Part shown: piece after piece, positions 1 through 9,170 of the stretch | Layout: each line of letters opens with the position of its first letter | Position numbering within the stretch: position 1 is the stretch's first letter | Source: Labrys wisconsinensis | GTDB lineage: Bacteria > Pseudomonadota > Alphaproteobacteria > Rhizobiales > Labraceae | Direction: 5' to 3' | DNA length: 64,000 nucleotides | NCBI RefSeq assembly: GCF_030814995.1 | Contig: NZ_JAUSVX010000007.1 | Span: 62,001-126,000 of the forward strand | The notes under the pieces: generated by a model | What the model was told of the DNA's origin: nothing | Databases searched by the model: none | Seen by the model: the letters and a program-made list of their open reading frames with translations, nothing else | Program-made: the position numbers and the translations under genes

Positions 1-974
1 GTCGGCGCCCAGAAGCCGGGGATCAGCCTCGTGTAGGAATTCACCGTGCAGGCGACCATGGCGAGCAGCTCGGGCATCAGCGCCTGCTGGCCGCCGACAT
101 ACCAGCGCATCTCGTCCGACATGGCGTGCGGCTTGCCCTTGTCGAAGAAGACGCCCTTGCCGGTCTTCAGCGACTGCAGCGAGGTGTGGAGATGGCCGGA
201 CTGGCCCGGCCAGTCGCGCGACCATTTGGCCATGAAGGTGGCCATCCAGCCGCGCTTCTGCGCCAGGATCTTGGTGAAGGTCTTGAACAGCGCCGCCTTG
301 TCGGCCATGGCCAGCGCCTCGTCGACGCGCAGCGCCGCCTCCAGCACGCCCGGGCCGGTCTCGGTGTGCAGGCCCTCGATCTCCATGTCCATGGCGCGGC
401 AGGTGTCGAGCAGCTCGCGGTAGAAATCGGCGTGCACGCCGGCGCGCAGCATGGAGTAGCCGTAGAAGCCCGGCGTGATGTTCTTGAGGTTGCGGTAGCG
501 CTTCTCGCGCACCGAATGCGGCGTCTCCTCGAAGACGAAGAACTCGAACTCGGCGGCGGCCGAGACGGCGTAGCCCATATCCCTGGCCTTGGCCAGGACC
601 CGTCGCAGCGTGCCGCGCGGGCAGATCGCCTCGGCCTCGTCGGCGAACTCGGCGATGAACAGCGGGACGTCGTCCTCGAAGGGGATGGTGCGCAGCGTGT
701 CGGGCACGACGCGGACATTGGCGTCGCGAAAGCCGTTGTGCCAGCCGGCGAAGGAGGTGTTGTCGTAGAGCTGGTCGTTGCTGTCCCAGCCGAGCACGAC
801 GTTGCAGAAGCCGAAGCCCTTCTCCAGCACGCCCTCGAACTTGTCGCGCGCCATGTACTTGCCGCGGAAGATGCCGTCGATGTCGAAGGCGCCGACCTTG
901 ACGTCGGGCACGCCGCGCTCGCGGACATAGGCGATGGCTTCGGCAACGGTCTTCGGCTTGGCGGGCTTCGTCAT
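1..974 (-). CDS. Glutamine synthetase family protein (partial, C-terminus outside window)
   Basis: About 324 N-terminal residues of a glutamine synthetase family ligase, cut by the left window edge. It starts at 974 (MTKPAKPKTV). Visible family landmarks are the beta-grasp N-domain (AFDIDGIFRGKYM), the metal-ligand motif EFEFF, a GHLHTS segment and the substrate-loop motif VNSYTRLIPGFWAP near the edge. The N-domain FDIDGxxRGK pattern is more like gamma-glutamyl-polyamine/amine ligases (PuuA/GlnT type) than nitrogen-assimilation GlnA, which is an inference. It lies in the same direction as the permease and N-formylglutamate amidohydrolase that follow, suggesting uptake and gamma-glutamylation of an amine or amino acid. 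The substrate is not determinable here. Confidence 0.85.
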   Translation of the reverse strand, partial: MTKPAKPKTVAEAIAYVRERGVPDVKVGAFDIDGIFRGKYMARDKFEGVLEKGFGFCNVVLGWDSNDQLYDNTSFAGWHNGFRDANVRVVPDTLRTIPFEDDVPLFIAEFADEAEAICPRGTLRRVLAKARDMGYAVSAAAEFEFFVFEETPHSVREKRYRNLKNITPGFYGYSMLRAGVHADFYRELLDTCRAMDMEIEGLHTETGPGVLEAALRVDEALAMADKAALFKTFTKILAQKRGWMATFMAKWSRDWPGQSGHLHTSLQSLKTGKGVFFDKGKPHAMSDEMRWYVGGQQALMPELLAMVACTVNSYTRLIPGFWAP

Positions 975-1056
975 GGTCCGCGCAACTCCCTGAACTCTCT
1001 GGCTGGATGGAACGGGGCCGCGGGATCGTGCCCGCGGCCCCCCGGATGGAGGTGGA

Positions 1057-2649
1057 TCAGACCTTCTCGCCGACGGCGATCTCGGCCGCCGCGATCTCGG
1101 CCTGGCGCTTGGCGATCTCGGCACCGATCGGCGGGCCCTTGAAGCGGCGCGCCTCGATGCCGAACCACAGCACGATCAGCAGCACGATCAGGCCGATGGC
1201 ATAGTTGATCAGGATGTCGAAGGGCGGCTGGATGCCGGCATACATCAGGATCAGCGTGCCGAGCAGCACGATGACGGCGAAGGGCTTGGACCAGACGCCG
1301 AGACGGAAGGGGCCGAACTCGGTCCAGCTCTTGCCCTCGGCAAGGAGGCCGGCGGCGATCGGCATGGCATAGGAGACATAGAGGAACAGGGCGCAGCCGG
1401 CGGCCAGGGCCGCGAAGGCCGGGGAATAGAGCGTCGCGGCCACCGACAGCACCGCGCCCAGCCAGATCGCCGCGACCGGCGTGCGCCAGGTCGGGCTGAC
1501 GACCTTCCAGACGCTCGATCCCGGCAGGCCGCCGTCACGGGCGAAGGCGAAGATCATGCGCGAGGTCGAGGTCAGGCCGGCCAGGGCGCAGATGAAGTTG
1601 GCGACCACGATGCCGATGGCGAGGATGTCCTTCAGCACGGTGGGAGCGGGCAGGTTGTTGAACAGGTTGAACCAGGCGCTGCCGCCGTCCTTGGCGGTCG
1701 CGGCGAGGTCCGGGCTGGCCAGGACGAAGGACACCGCCATGACGAAGCCGAACACCAGGGACCAGAACACCGAGTGGATCATGCCGCGCGGCACCGCCCG
1801 GCGCGCATCGCGCGTTTCTTCCGAGGTATGGGCCGAAGCGTCGAAGCCGGTAATGGTGTAGAGCGGATAGAGCAGGCCGACGAGGAAGGCGATGATCGCC
1901 GTGCGCGGCGAGGGAACGTAGCCGCCGCCGGCATCGCCGGTGTTGTTGACGAAGGCGAAGATGCGCGAGAAGTCCCAGCTCGCGCCCCAGATCAGGAACG
2001 TGGCGGTCAGGATCACGGCGACCACCAGGATGAGGTAGCCGGAGAAGTCGGTCAGCAGCGTGGTGAGCTTGATGCCGAAATGGTTGATCAGCGCCTGAAC
2101 GATGGTGATGAGGCTGACCGCGATGATCTGAACCCAGATCGCGTGGCTGTTGTTGGCGGCGACCTGGTCGGCGGTCATGCCCGTCGGCAGCGGATCGGTC
2201 GACAGCACGGTCCAGCTGGTGACGTCGACATGGAAGACGCCGTTGACGACGAGGTCGCGGAACAGCTGCCAGACGCCGACATTCACCGAGGCGACGACGA
2301 AGATCAGGCCGAGCAGGTTGATCCAGGCCGTGGCCCAGCCCCAGCCGCGCCCGCCCAGGATCGAGGACCAGTGATAGAGGCCGCCGGCGGTCGGGTAGGC
2401 CGAAGCGATCTGGCCGAGCGAGGCCGAGACGATCAGCGCGAAGAGGCCGCCGACGATCCAGCCGATCGTGGCTTCGAAAGCGCCGCCGGTGCCCATCGCC
2501 AGCGGGAAGGAGGTGATGCCCCCGGCCAGGATGCAGATGATCGAGAACGAGATGGCGAAGTTCGAGAACCCGCCCATGCGCCGGGAAAGCTCCTGGGCAT
2601 AGCCCATGGAGTGCAGGACTTTGACGTCCTCGCTGTGATGGTCACTCAT
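1057..2649 (-). CDS. APC-superfamily amino acid/amine permease
   Basis: 530-residue polytopic membrane protein with about 12 hydrophobic segments. The start of the first membrane region (FSNFAISFSIICILAGGI, then a GTGG stretch) and the YPTAGGLYHW motif are typical of amino-acid/polyamine/choline (APC) permeases of the GabP/amino-acid permease branch. It lies between the glutamine-synthetase-like ligase and the N-formylglutamate amidohydrolase, all on the minus strand, so it probably imports the amino acid or amine that those enzymes process. The start at 2649 (MSDHHSEDVK) sits 57 nt downstream of the amidohydrolase stop. The substrate is unknown; a gamma-aminobutyrate- or polyamine-like compound would fit the neighbours. 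Confidence 0.85.
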   Translation of the reverse strand: MSDHHSEDVKVLHSMGYAQELSRRMGGFSNFAISFSIICILAGGITSFPLAMGTGGAFEATIGWIVGGLFALIVSASLGQIASAYPTAGGLYHWSSILGGRGWGWATAWINLLGLIFVVASVNVGVWQLFRDLVVNGVFHVDVTSWTVLSTDPLPTGMTADQVAANNSHAIWVQIIAVSLITIVQALINHFGIKLTTLLTDFSGYLILVVAVILTATFLIWGASWDFSRIFAFVNNTGDAGGGYVPSPRTAIIAFLVGLLYPLYTITGFDASAHTSEETRDARRAVPRGMIHSVFWSLVFGFVMAVSFVLASPDLAATAKDGGSAWFNLFNNLPAPTVLKDILAIGIVVANFICALAGLTSTSRMIFAFARDGGLPGSSVWKVVSPTWRTPVAAIWLGAVLSVAATLYSPAFAALAAGCALFLYVSYAMPIAAGLLAEGKSWTEFGPFRLGVWSKPFAVIVLLGTLILMYAGIQPPFDILINYAIGLIVLLIVLWFGIEARRFKGPPIGAEIAKRQAEIAAAEIAVGEKV

Positions 2650-2706
2650 TGCCTAGTCCCCCGATGTTGCGACCCGCGAGGGTCCCGTCCACGACACGCC
2701 CCTGTT

Positions 2707-3531
2707 TCAACGCGCCCGGTCGGCCGGCTGTCCCGGCCCTTGTTCGAGCGCGCCCGGAAGCGCATCGGCAATCACATCCGCAAGTCTCTCGCCCCAGGCC
2801 TCCTCGGCCTCCGGCGTCGCGACGAGATCGTTCCGGATCTCGACCATGACGCTCGGCAGCCCGCGCGACTGCGCGTGCCGATCCAATGTATGATAAACCC
2901 GGTCGTCGGGACTGTAAGGCTGGTTCTCGCCGACGACGAGCCCGGTTTCGCGGCGCAATGCCTGCAAGATGGGCTGGGACAGGCGGCGGTCGCGGTCGAA
3001 CAGGATGCCGACATGCCAGGGCCGCGGCGTGCCGCGATAGACCGGGGTGAAGCTGTGCACGCTGACCACCGCCACCGGCCCGACCGCGCTCCTGGCGGCG
3101 ACGATCGCCGTCAGGGCCGCATGGAAGGGCTCGTAGACCTCGCGCGCGCGCCAGGCCCGATCGGCCTCGGTCAGTCCCGCGTTGCCGGGAATCGGCGTAT
3201 CCTCGCTCGCCGCGGGAATGGAATCGAACACGCCCGGCTCGCGGTTGCAGTCGAGCACGAGGCGCGAGACGCAGCTCAGCACCAGCGGGGCATCGAGGCG
3301 GCGGGCAAGGCTGCGCGACACGCCGAGGGCACCGGGGTCCCAGGCGATGTGGCGCAGGAGATCGGCCGGCGCCAGGCCGAGATCGCGGAAGCGGGCGGGA
3401 ACATGATTGGAGGCATGGTCGCAGGCGATGACGATCTGCCCACGCCCCTCGCCGTTCTCCACCCGCGCCGCGGCATCGGTCGCCGCGTCGCTGCCGCCCG
3501 TCCTGGTCGAGGTGCCTTGCGGATTGAACAT
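2707..3531 (-). CDS. N-formylglutamate amidohydrolase
   Basis: 274-residue protein resembling the N-formylglutamate deformylase family, which hydrolyses N-formyl-L-glutamate to formate and glutamate in one branch of histidine degradation. Landmarks are the early IVIACDHASNHVP segment, DPGALGVSRSLARRLDAPLV, the DCNREPGVFDSIP motif and SVHSFTPVYRGTPRPWHVGI. No other hut genes are seen, so within this cluster it may act on another N-acyl or gamma-glutamyl compound. It is the promoter-proximal gene of the minus-strand run with the permease and ligase. The 240-nt gap to the divergent RpiR-type regulator is the probable control region. Confidence 0.85.
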   Translation of the reverse strand: MFNPQGTSTRTGGSDAATDAAARVENGEGRGQIVIACDHASNHVPARFRDLGLAPADLLRHIAWDPGALGVSRSLARRLDAPLVLSCVSRLVLDCNREPGVFDSIPAASEDTPIPGNAGLTEADRAWRAREVYEPFHAALTAIVAARSAVGPVAVVSVHSFTPVYRGTPRPWHVGILFDRDRRLSQPILQALRRETGLVVGENQPYSPDDRVYHTLDRHAQSRGLPSVMVEIRNDLVATPEAEEAWGERLADVIADALPGALEQGPGQPADRAR

Positions 3532-3772
3532 TCGTTACGCCAATCGCCGATTGAGCGCCATGCGTTATTTTGAGTACAGAGTGCTGCATCTTGTCAATTG
3601 CGAAAGTGACGTCCAGTCTGGGTGATTGCCGGCCGGGAGGGTGCCAGACCAACGAAGCAGGGGCGGCTCGCGCCGCGTTGCCCGCCAAGGCCTTGAGATG
3701 GCGCGAGATCCTCGAGCCGCCCCGGCGTCGGAGAATCGAGCTGTTCGGCACCTATCCACAGGAAAGTTCAGC

Positions 3773-4639
3773 ATGATGGCGCTCACTCCAGCCCCAAGCA
3801 CCGCCGCCGGGACGCTGGCGACCGACATCCGGGCCCGGCTTGGGGAGCTGACGCCGACCGAGCGCCGCGCCGCCCATGTGCTCTTGTCGAACTATCCCTT
3901 CGCGGGGCTGGAGACGGTGGCGCAGTTCGCCTCGCGCGCCGGTGTCTCGGCGCCCTCGATCCTGCGCTTCATCGCCCGATTGGGCTTTTCCGCCTATGCC
4001 GACTTCCAGCGCCGGCTGAAGGAGGAGCTGGAGGCGCAGCTGCAATCGCCGCTGATGAAGCAGGCGCCGGCCGCCAGGTCCGCCTCGCCGCTCGCCGACT
4101 TCGCCAATGCCGTGATCGCCAACATCACCCAGACCTTCGACGCCATCGCACCGGCCGAGTTCGAGGCGATCCTGGCGCTGATCTGCGACACCAAGCGGCG
4201 CATCCATGTGGTGGGCGGGCGGCTGACCGAGGCGATCGCCCTCTATGCCGTGCGGCATCTGCGCGTCATCCGCCCGGACGTGGTGCTGATCGAGGGCCAG
4301 GCCGCGACCTGGCGCGATCAGGTCATCGATTTCGGCCGGCGCGACGTGCTGATCGTCTTCGACATCCGCCGCTACCAGGAGGACGTGGTGATGCTGGCCG
4401 AGGAGGCGGCCGAGCGCAGCTCGACCATCGTGCTGTTCACCGACCAGTGGCTGTCGCCGATCGCCAGGCTCGCCAAGCACGTCATCTCGGCGCGGATCAC
4501 CGTGCCCTCGAACTGGGATTCCAACGCCGCGCTCTTCTCCGTGGTCGAGGCCTTCGTCGCCGGCGCCACCAAGACGATGTGGGAGATGGCCGAGGCGCGG
4601 ATGAACGCTCTGGAGGAATTGCGCAAGAAGACGCGCTGA
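3773..4639 (+). CDS. MurR/RpiR family transcriptional regulator
   Basis: 288-residue regulator with an N-terminal RpiR helix-turn-helix (LTPTERRAAHVLLSNYP through GVSAPSILRFIARLGFSAYADFQ) and a C-terminal SIS-type sugar-isomerase domain (IHVVGGRLTEAIALYAVRHL, DVLIVFDIRRYQEDVV). The start is set at ATG 3773 because GGAAAG at 3761-3766 gives good spacing; a longer in-frame extension upstream lacks family similarity. It is divergent from the amidohydrolase/permease/ligase operon, so it is the likely regulator of that operon. Regulators of this branch next to amino-acid catabolic genes are common in rhizobia. The ligand is unknown. Confidence 0.88.
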   Translation: MMALTPAPSTAAGTLATDIRARLGELTPTERRAAHVLLSNYPFAGLETVAQFASRAGVSAPSILRFIARLGFSAYADFQRRLKEELEAQLQSPLMKQAPAARSASPLADFANAVIANITQTFDAIAPAEFEAILALICDTKRRIHVVGGRLTEAIALYAVRHLRVIRPDVVLIEGQAATWRDQVIDFGRRDVLIVFDIRRYQEDVVMLAEEAAERSSTIVLFTDQWLSPIARLAKHVISARITVPSNWDSNAALFSVVEAFVAGATKTMWEMAEARMNALEELRKKTR

Positions 4640-4830
4640 GCCCTGGTCGCCGGCGCCTGCCGCCCGAAGCCCGGGACAATGCGCCGAATGGATTTCCGAG
4701 CGCGGACCGAAAGGCAGATCTTGCCGATGGCGGCGGATCGAGAGACTTTCGCCCACGCAGGGGTGGGCCGCCCGGAAGGAATGGAGATCTCGACGATGCC
4801 CGGAAGCCGTTGCGTCCCCGGAGAGCGCCG

Positions 4831-6810
4831 GTGAGCGCGAACGTCATCGTGCTGCAAGGCCTCGATCACCATCGCAAGGGCCGATTGGACCAGGCGGAAG
4901 CCCTCTACCGCAAGGCGCTGGCCGCGAACCCCGGCGACTTCGATGCGCTGAACCTGCTCGGCGCCCTGCTGATCCAGCGCGGCGCCGCAGGGCAAGCCCT
5001 CGCGCCGCTGACGGAGGCCACGAAGCTCAGGCCGCGCAATCCGGATGCTCTCATGCGGCTGGCGAGCGTCCATCGCAGCCTCGGCGACCATGCCCGGGCG
5101 GAACGGTGCTACCGCAAGCTCATCCAGATCGAGCCGAACTTCGCCGACGGTCACTTCAACCACGGCAACCTGCTCGCCGCCGTCGGCAGGATCGACGAGG
5201 CCGCGGGCGCCTACAGGCGCTGCATCCAGCTGCAGCCACGCCATGCGGCGGCCTACCACAACCTGGCCGAGCTGCATTGCGCCGTGGGACAGTCGGAGGC
5301 CGGTCTCGGCTACTTCAAGACCCTCCTGCGGCTCGAGCCGCACTCCGCACGCGCGCATCTCGGACTGGGCCTCGCCCTGGACGGGCTCGGCCGGCTCGAG
5401 GAGGCGCTCGCCGCGAACGAACGGGGGCTGGCCCTGGAGACGGCCGGCAACGACATCGGCGCGGCCGCGGCCGTGCTCGGCGTGCGGCAGAAACTCTGCG
5501 CCTGGGACGGATGGACCGCTCTCCGGGACCGGATCGGGGCCACTCCACCCGGCGTCTCCTGCAACACGATGCCGTTCACGTTGCTGGCCGCGCTCGACGA
5601 GCCGGCCCTGCATCGCCGCGCGGCGGAAGATTTCATGGTCGGCAAGAGGCTGCCGACGCGCGCTCCGCCATCGCCCGCGCGCGATGCCCGGCGGATCCGC
5701 ATCGCCTACCTCTCGGCCGATCTGCACGTGCACGCCACCACCGTGCTGATGGCGGGCGTCCTGGAGGCGCACGACCGATCGCGCTTCGAGGTTCATCTCG
5801 TCTCCTGGGGCGAGGACGACGGCAGCGCCATGCGCAAGCGCCTGAAGGCGGCCTGCCATCAGTTCCACGAGGTCCGGCAATCGCCCGACATCGACGTCGC
5901 CGACAGGCTCCGCTCGCTCGACATCCATATCGCCGTCGACCTCAAGGGTCATACGCGCGGCGCGCGCCCCGCCCTCCTGTCGCTGCGCCCGGCTCCGATG
6001 CAGGTGGGCTATCTCGGCTATCCCGGCACGATCGGCACGGACTGCCTCGACTACGTCATTGCCGATGCCTTCGTGCTGCCCTTCGACCAGCAGCCCTTCT
6101 ATCCCGAGCGGATCGTGCATCTGCCGGGGTGCTACCAGCCCAATTCCGATGCGCGGCAGGCGGGGGACCGGAAGCCGCGCCAGGCCTGCGGCCTGCCGGA
6201 GAGCGGCTTCGTCTTCGCCTGCTTCAACAACACCTACAAGACGACGCCCGAGGTCTTCGCCGTCTGGATGAACCTGTTGCGCGCGGTGCCGGACAGCGTG
6301 CTCTGGCTCTACCGCGACAACCATGCCGCCGGGGAGAACCTGCGGCGCGAGGCCGAGGCTGCCGGCGTCGATCCCGGGCGCCTCGTCTTCGCCGACAAGG
6401 TCGTGCTCGAGGACCACCTCGCCCGCATCGGCCATGCCGACCTGTTCCTCGACACCCTGCCCTACAACGCCCATACCACCGCCAGCGACGCGCTCTGGGC
6501 GGGCGTGCCCGTCGTCACCTGCGCCGGCCGGTCCTTTGCCGCCCGCGTCGCCGGCAGCCTCCTGCATGCGGTCGGCCTGCCCGAGTTGGTGACGGAACGG
6601 CCCGGCGACTACGAGGCCCTCGCCCTCGCCCTCGCCCGCGACCCGTCCCGCCTTGCCGGGATCCGGGACAGGTTGCGGCACGCCGTCGAGACATCCGCCC
6701 TGTTCGCCCCGGCGGCGACGTGCCGGCATCTCGAAGCCGCCTATGAGGGCATGTACCGCCGATGGCTCGACGGCCAGGCTCCGGAAGCCTTCGCCGTTCC
6801 CGCGGCCTGA
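4831..6810 (+). CDS. TPR-containing O-linked GlcNAc transferase-like protein (SPINDLY family)
   Basis: 659-residue protein: about seven tetratricopeptide repeats (roughly residues 5-240, such as LDHHRKGRLDQAEALYRKAL) followed by a split SPINDLY/OGT-like glycosyltransferase-41 domain. Domain landmarks are RIAYLSADLHVHATTVLMAG, DLKGHTRGARPALLSLRPAP, VGYLGYPGTIGTDCLDYVIA, the ACFNNTYK segment, and DLFLDTLPYNAHTTASDALW with GVPVVTCAG. GTG at 4831 is chosen as the start because GGAGAG lies just upstream and the TPR repeats begin immediately after. Members attach sugars to Ser/Thr of target proteins; in several bacteria they modify flagellin. A flagellin gene lies 8 kb away, but the target is not shown. 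The 190-nt gap before it shows nothing notable. Confidence 0.87.
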   Translation: MSANVIVLQGLDHHRKGRLDQAEALYRKALAANPGDFDALNLLGALLIQRGAAGQALAPLTEATKLRPRNPDALMRLASVHRSLGDHARAERCYRKLIQIEPNFADGHFNHGNLLAAVGRIDEAAGAYRRCIQLQPRHAAAYHNLAELHCAVGQSEAGLGYFKTLLRLEPHSARAHLGLGLALDGLGRLEEALAANERGLALETAGNDIGAAAAVLGVRQKLCAWDGWTALRDRIGATPPGVSCNTMPFTLLAALDEPALHRRAAEDFMVGKRLPTRAPPSPARDARRIRIAYLSADLHVHATTVLMAGVLEAHDRSRFEVHLVSWGEDDGSAMRKRLKAACHQFHEVRQSPDIDVADRLRSLDIHIAVDLKGHTRGARPALLSLRPAPMQVGYLGYPGTIGTDCLDYVIADAFVLPFDQQPFYPERIVHLPGCYQPNSDARQAGDRKPRQACGLPESGFVFACFNNTYKTTPEVFAVWMNLLRAVPDSVLWLYRDNHAAGENLRREAEAAGVDPGRLVFADKVVLEDHLARIGHADLFLDTLPYNAHTTASDALWAGVPVVTCAGRSFAARVAGSLLHAVGLPELVTERPGDYEALALALARDPSRLAGIRDRLRHAVETSALFAPAATCRHLEAAYEGMYRRWLDGQAPEAFAVPAA

Positions 6811-6829
6811 CCCTCGGACCGCCTCCGCC

Positions 6830-8923
6830 TCACTCCACGCGGATCAGCGCGCTCGCGGTCCGGCCGCGGGCGTCGATCACCGAGAGCCGGGCGAAGCCCC
6901 TGGACGGCGCGTCCCAGCTCGCCTGGCGGCGGACCTCGCCGGTGACGATCGGCGTGCCATCGACCAGCCAGGTGAAGGGCGGCGCGCCGCCCATGGCCTT
7001 GAGGGCGAGCGCGGCGTCCGGCCCGCTCGCGCCGATGTCGACGCGCGCACCATTGGGCGGGAAGGAGATGCTGAGCGGCGCGTCGCCCGGGCCCGACGAC
7101 GCCGTCACCGGCAGGCCGTCCGGCCGGAAGCGCTGCAGCGCCACCGGCAGTTCCTCGGTGCGGGCGAAAACGACGCCGCGGGGCGGCGCGGCCAGGGGGA
7201 CCCGTCGCTCGCCGATGCGCTGGAAGGCGTCGAACAGCACCGGCGCGGCGCTGACCCGCCCGACCAGGCCGGGAACCGCGGCGCCGTCGGGCCGGCCGAT
7301 CCAGACCGCCACGGTGTTCGCCCCGTCGAAGCCCACCGCCCAGGCGTCGCGATAGCCGTAAGAAGTGCCGGTCTTGTAGGCGATGCGCCCGCCGAGCGCA
7401 TTCTCCGGCGGCGGCGCGCCGATCAGCACGTCGCCGACCTGCCAGGCGGCCGCCGCCTCGAGCAGCCGGCGGGTGGAGGCATCCTTCGCCACCCGGTCCT
7501 GCGAACGCCAGACCAGGGGCAGGGAATCGCCGTCCCTGGCGAGAGCGAGATAGAGCGTGGCGAGGTCGGTGAGACGCACGCCGGCCCCGCCGAGACCGAC
7601 GGCCAGGCCCGGCGCCGCGTCCGGCGGCAGCACGGCCGTGACGCCGGCATTGTGCAGGCGCGCCACCAGGCGGGTCGGGCCGACCGCCTTCAGCAGCATC
7701 ACCGCCGGCACGTTGAGCGACTGCTGCAGCGCCCGGCGCATGGTGACGGTGCCGCGGAAGCTCTCGTCGAAATTTTCGGGCTGGTAGGCCCCGAACCGGG
7801 CCGGCCGGTCGTCCACCAGCGTCTCTGGATGGGCGAGGCCGTCCTCGAAGGCGAGGCCGTAGATGAAGGGCTTCAGCGTCGAGCCGGGCGAGCGGATCGC
7901 CTGCGCCAGGTCGACCTGGCCGGCCCGGCTGCGGTCGAAATAGTCGACGCCGCCGACATGGGCGCGCACTTCGCCGCTGACATTGTCCACGGCGAGGATG
8001 GCGACGGAGACGCCGCCGCCGAGCGCCGCCGCACGCCCGCGTGCCAGGGCCTCGAGCTGCTCCTGCAGCGGACGCGACAGCGTCGTGCGCTCGACCGTGC
8101 CGTCGGCGTCGCCCTTGGCCAGGCGTTCCGCCACATGGGCGGCCAGCATCGGGAACGGCTTGCGCCCCTGCGGCGCCGGCTCCAGCCGCGCCGTCTCGGC
8201 CTGGTCGGCGCCGACCGCCCCCCTGGCGGCGAGCAGGGCGAGCACCCGGTTGCGCGCCGCAGCGGCGACGGCGGCGCCGCGGTCGGGCCGGCGGACCTCG
8301 GGCGCCTGGGGCAGCGAGACCAGGAGCGCGGCCTCGGCGGTCGACAGGCGCTTCGGCTCCTTGCCGAAATAGGCCAGCGAGGCGGCGCGCACCCCTTCCA
8401 GATTGCCGCCATAGGGCGCGAGCGCGAGATAGAGGGTGAGGATCTGGTCCTTGGACAAGGCCCGCTCGAGCTGGATGGCGCGCACCATCTCGACGAGCTT
8501 GGCGCCGAGCGTGCGCTCCGGGCGCGGCTCCAGGAGGCGCGCCACCTGCATGGTCAGGGTCGAGCCGCCGGAGACCACGCGGCCATGGCGCAGGGCCTGC
8601 CAGGCGGCACGCAGCAGGGCCCGGGCATCGACGCCGGGATGGCGGTAGAAGCGCTTGTCCTCATAGGCGACCAGCATGGCGAGGAAGCGCTTGTCCACCT
8701 CGCCGGGCGTCGCCGGCAGGCGCCAGAACCCGTCCGCGGTGGTGAAGGGCCGCAGCAGCCGGCCCTCGCGGTCGACCACCAGGGGCGAATAGGTGATGGC
8801 CTGACCGAGCGGCGGCGGACCGAGGCGGCGGAGCAGTTCCGAAACGCCGAAGCCGATCGCGTTGACCACGACGATGGTCGAGAACAGCGCCGCGCAGACG
8901 ATGCGGAAGCGGCGGGCGTTCAT
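6830..8923 (-). CDS. pbpC: Penicillin-binding protein 1C (bifunctional transglycosylase/transpeptidase)
   Basis: 697-residue class A penicillin-binding protein of the PbpC type. An N-terminal membrane anchor (about residues 8-27) is followed by a glycosyltransferase-51 domain with catalytic Glu88 in YEDKRFYRH and the GGSTLTMQ motif. The transpeptidase has SPGSTLK (Ser348, Lys351), SLN at 402-404 and KTGTS at 517-521, so all active-site motifs are intact. The C-terminus matches the PBP1C-specific beta domain. It follows the alpha-2-macroglobulin gene on the same strand, a pairing known in many proteobacteria and thought to combine peptidoglycan repair with periplasmic protease trapping. A 247-nt gap holding palindromic repeats separates the two. 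Confidence 0.95.
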   Translation of the reverse strand: MNARRFRIVCAALFSTIVVVNAIGFGVSELLRRLGPPPLGQAITYSPLVVDREGRLLRPFTTADGFWRLPATPGEVDKRFLAMLVAYEDKRFYRHPGVDARALLRAAWQALRHGRVVSGGSTLTMQVARLLEPRPERTLGAKLVEMVRAIQLERALSKDQILTLYLALAPYGGNLEGVRAASLAYFGKEPKRLSTAEAALLVSLPQAPEVRRPDRGAAVAAAARNRVLALLAARGAVGADQAETARLEPAPQGRKPFPMLAAHVAERLAKGDADGTVERTTLSRPLQEQLEALARGRAAALGGGVSVAILAVDNVSGEVRAHVGGVDYFDRSRAGQVDLAQAIRSPGSTLKPFIYGLAFEDGLAHPETLVDDRPARFGAYQPENFDESFRGTVTMRRALQQSLNVPAVMLLKAVGPTRLVARLHNAGVTAVLPPDAAPGLAVGLGGAGVRLTDLATLYLALARDGDSLPLVWRSQDRVAKDASTRRLLEAAAAWQVGDVLIGAPPPENALGGRIAYKTGTSYGYRDAWAVGFDGANTVAVWIGRPDGAAVPGLVGRVSAAPVLFDAFQRIGERRVPLAAPPRGVVFARTEELPVALQRFRPDGLPVTASSGPGDAPLSISFPPNGARVDIGASGPDAALALKAMGGAPPFTWLVDGTPIVTGEVRRQASWDAPSRGFARLSVIDARGRTASALIRVE

Positions 8924-8941
8924 GGCAGGGCCAGTGCATAA

Positions 8942-9148
8942 CCCCCCTCTCCCGGCCGGGAGAGGGGCAGGGGTGAGGGCCTAGACGGTGCCGTCCCGGG
9001 CCGGGACGCCCCGGCTTCGGGAGTCGTATGGTTCAGACCTACTCTTCGATCGGGTACACCCGGGCCGATCGGACAAGACCTCGGCGCGCCTCCTCCTGTG
9101 AGGCTTAGACCCTCACCCCTGCCCCTCTCCCGGCCGGGAGAGGGGTCT
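8942..9148. repeat. Intergenic palindromic repeat family A, paired inverted copies
   Basis: Two copies of a 40-bp unit face each other at about 8942-8983 and 9106-9148, separated by roughly 120 bp. Each carries the perfect palindrome CTCTCCCGGCCGGGAGAG next to a GGGCAGGGGTGAGGG arm or its complement. The whole element could fold into a long cruciform or RNA hairpin between the alpha-2-macroglobulin and PBP1C genes. A related single unit sits at 52543-52584. It may act as a terminator or processing site in the transcript; no coding potential was seen in the gap. Confidence 0.8.
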
Positions 9149-9170
9149 CGCGCCCATTCTTGAAAGCTCG

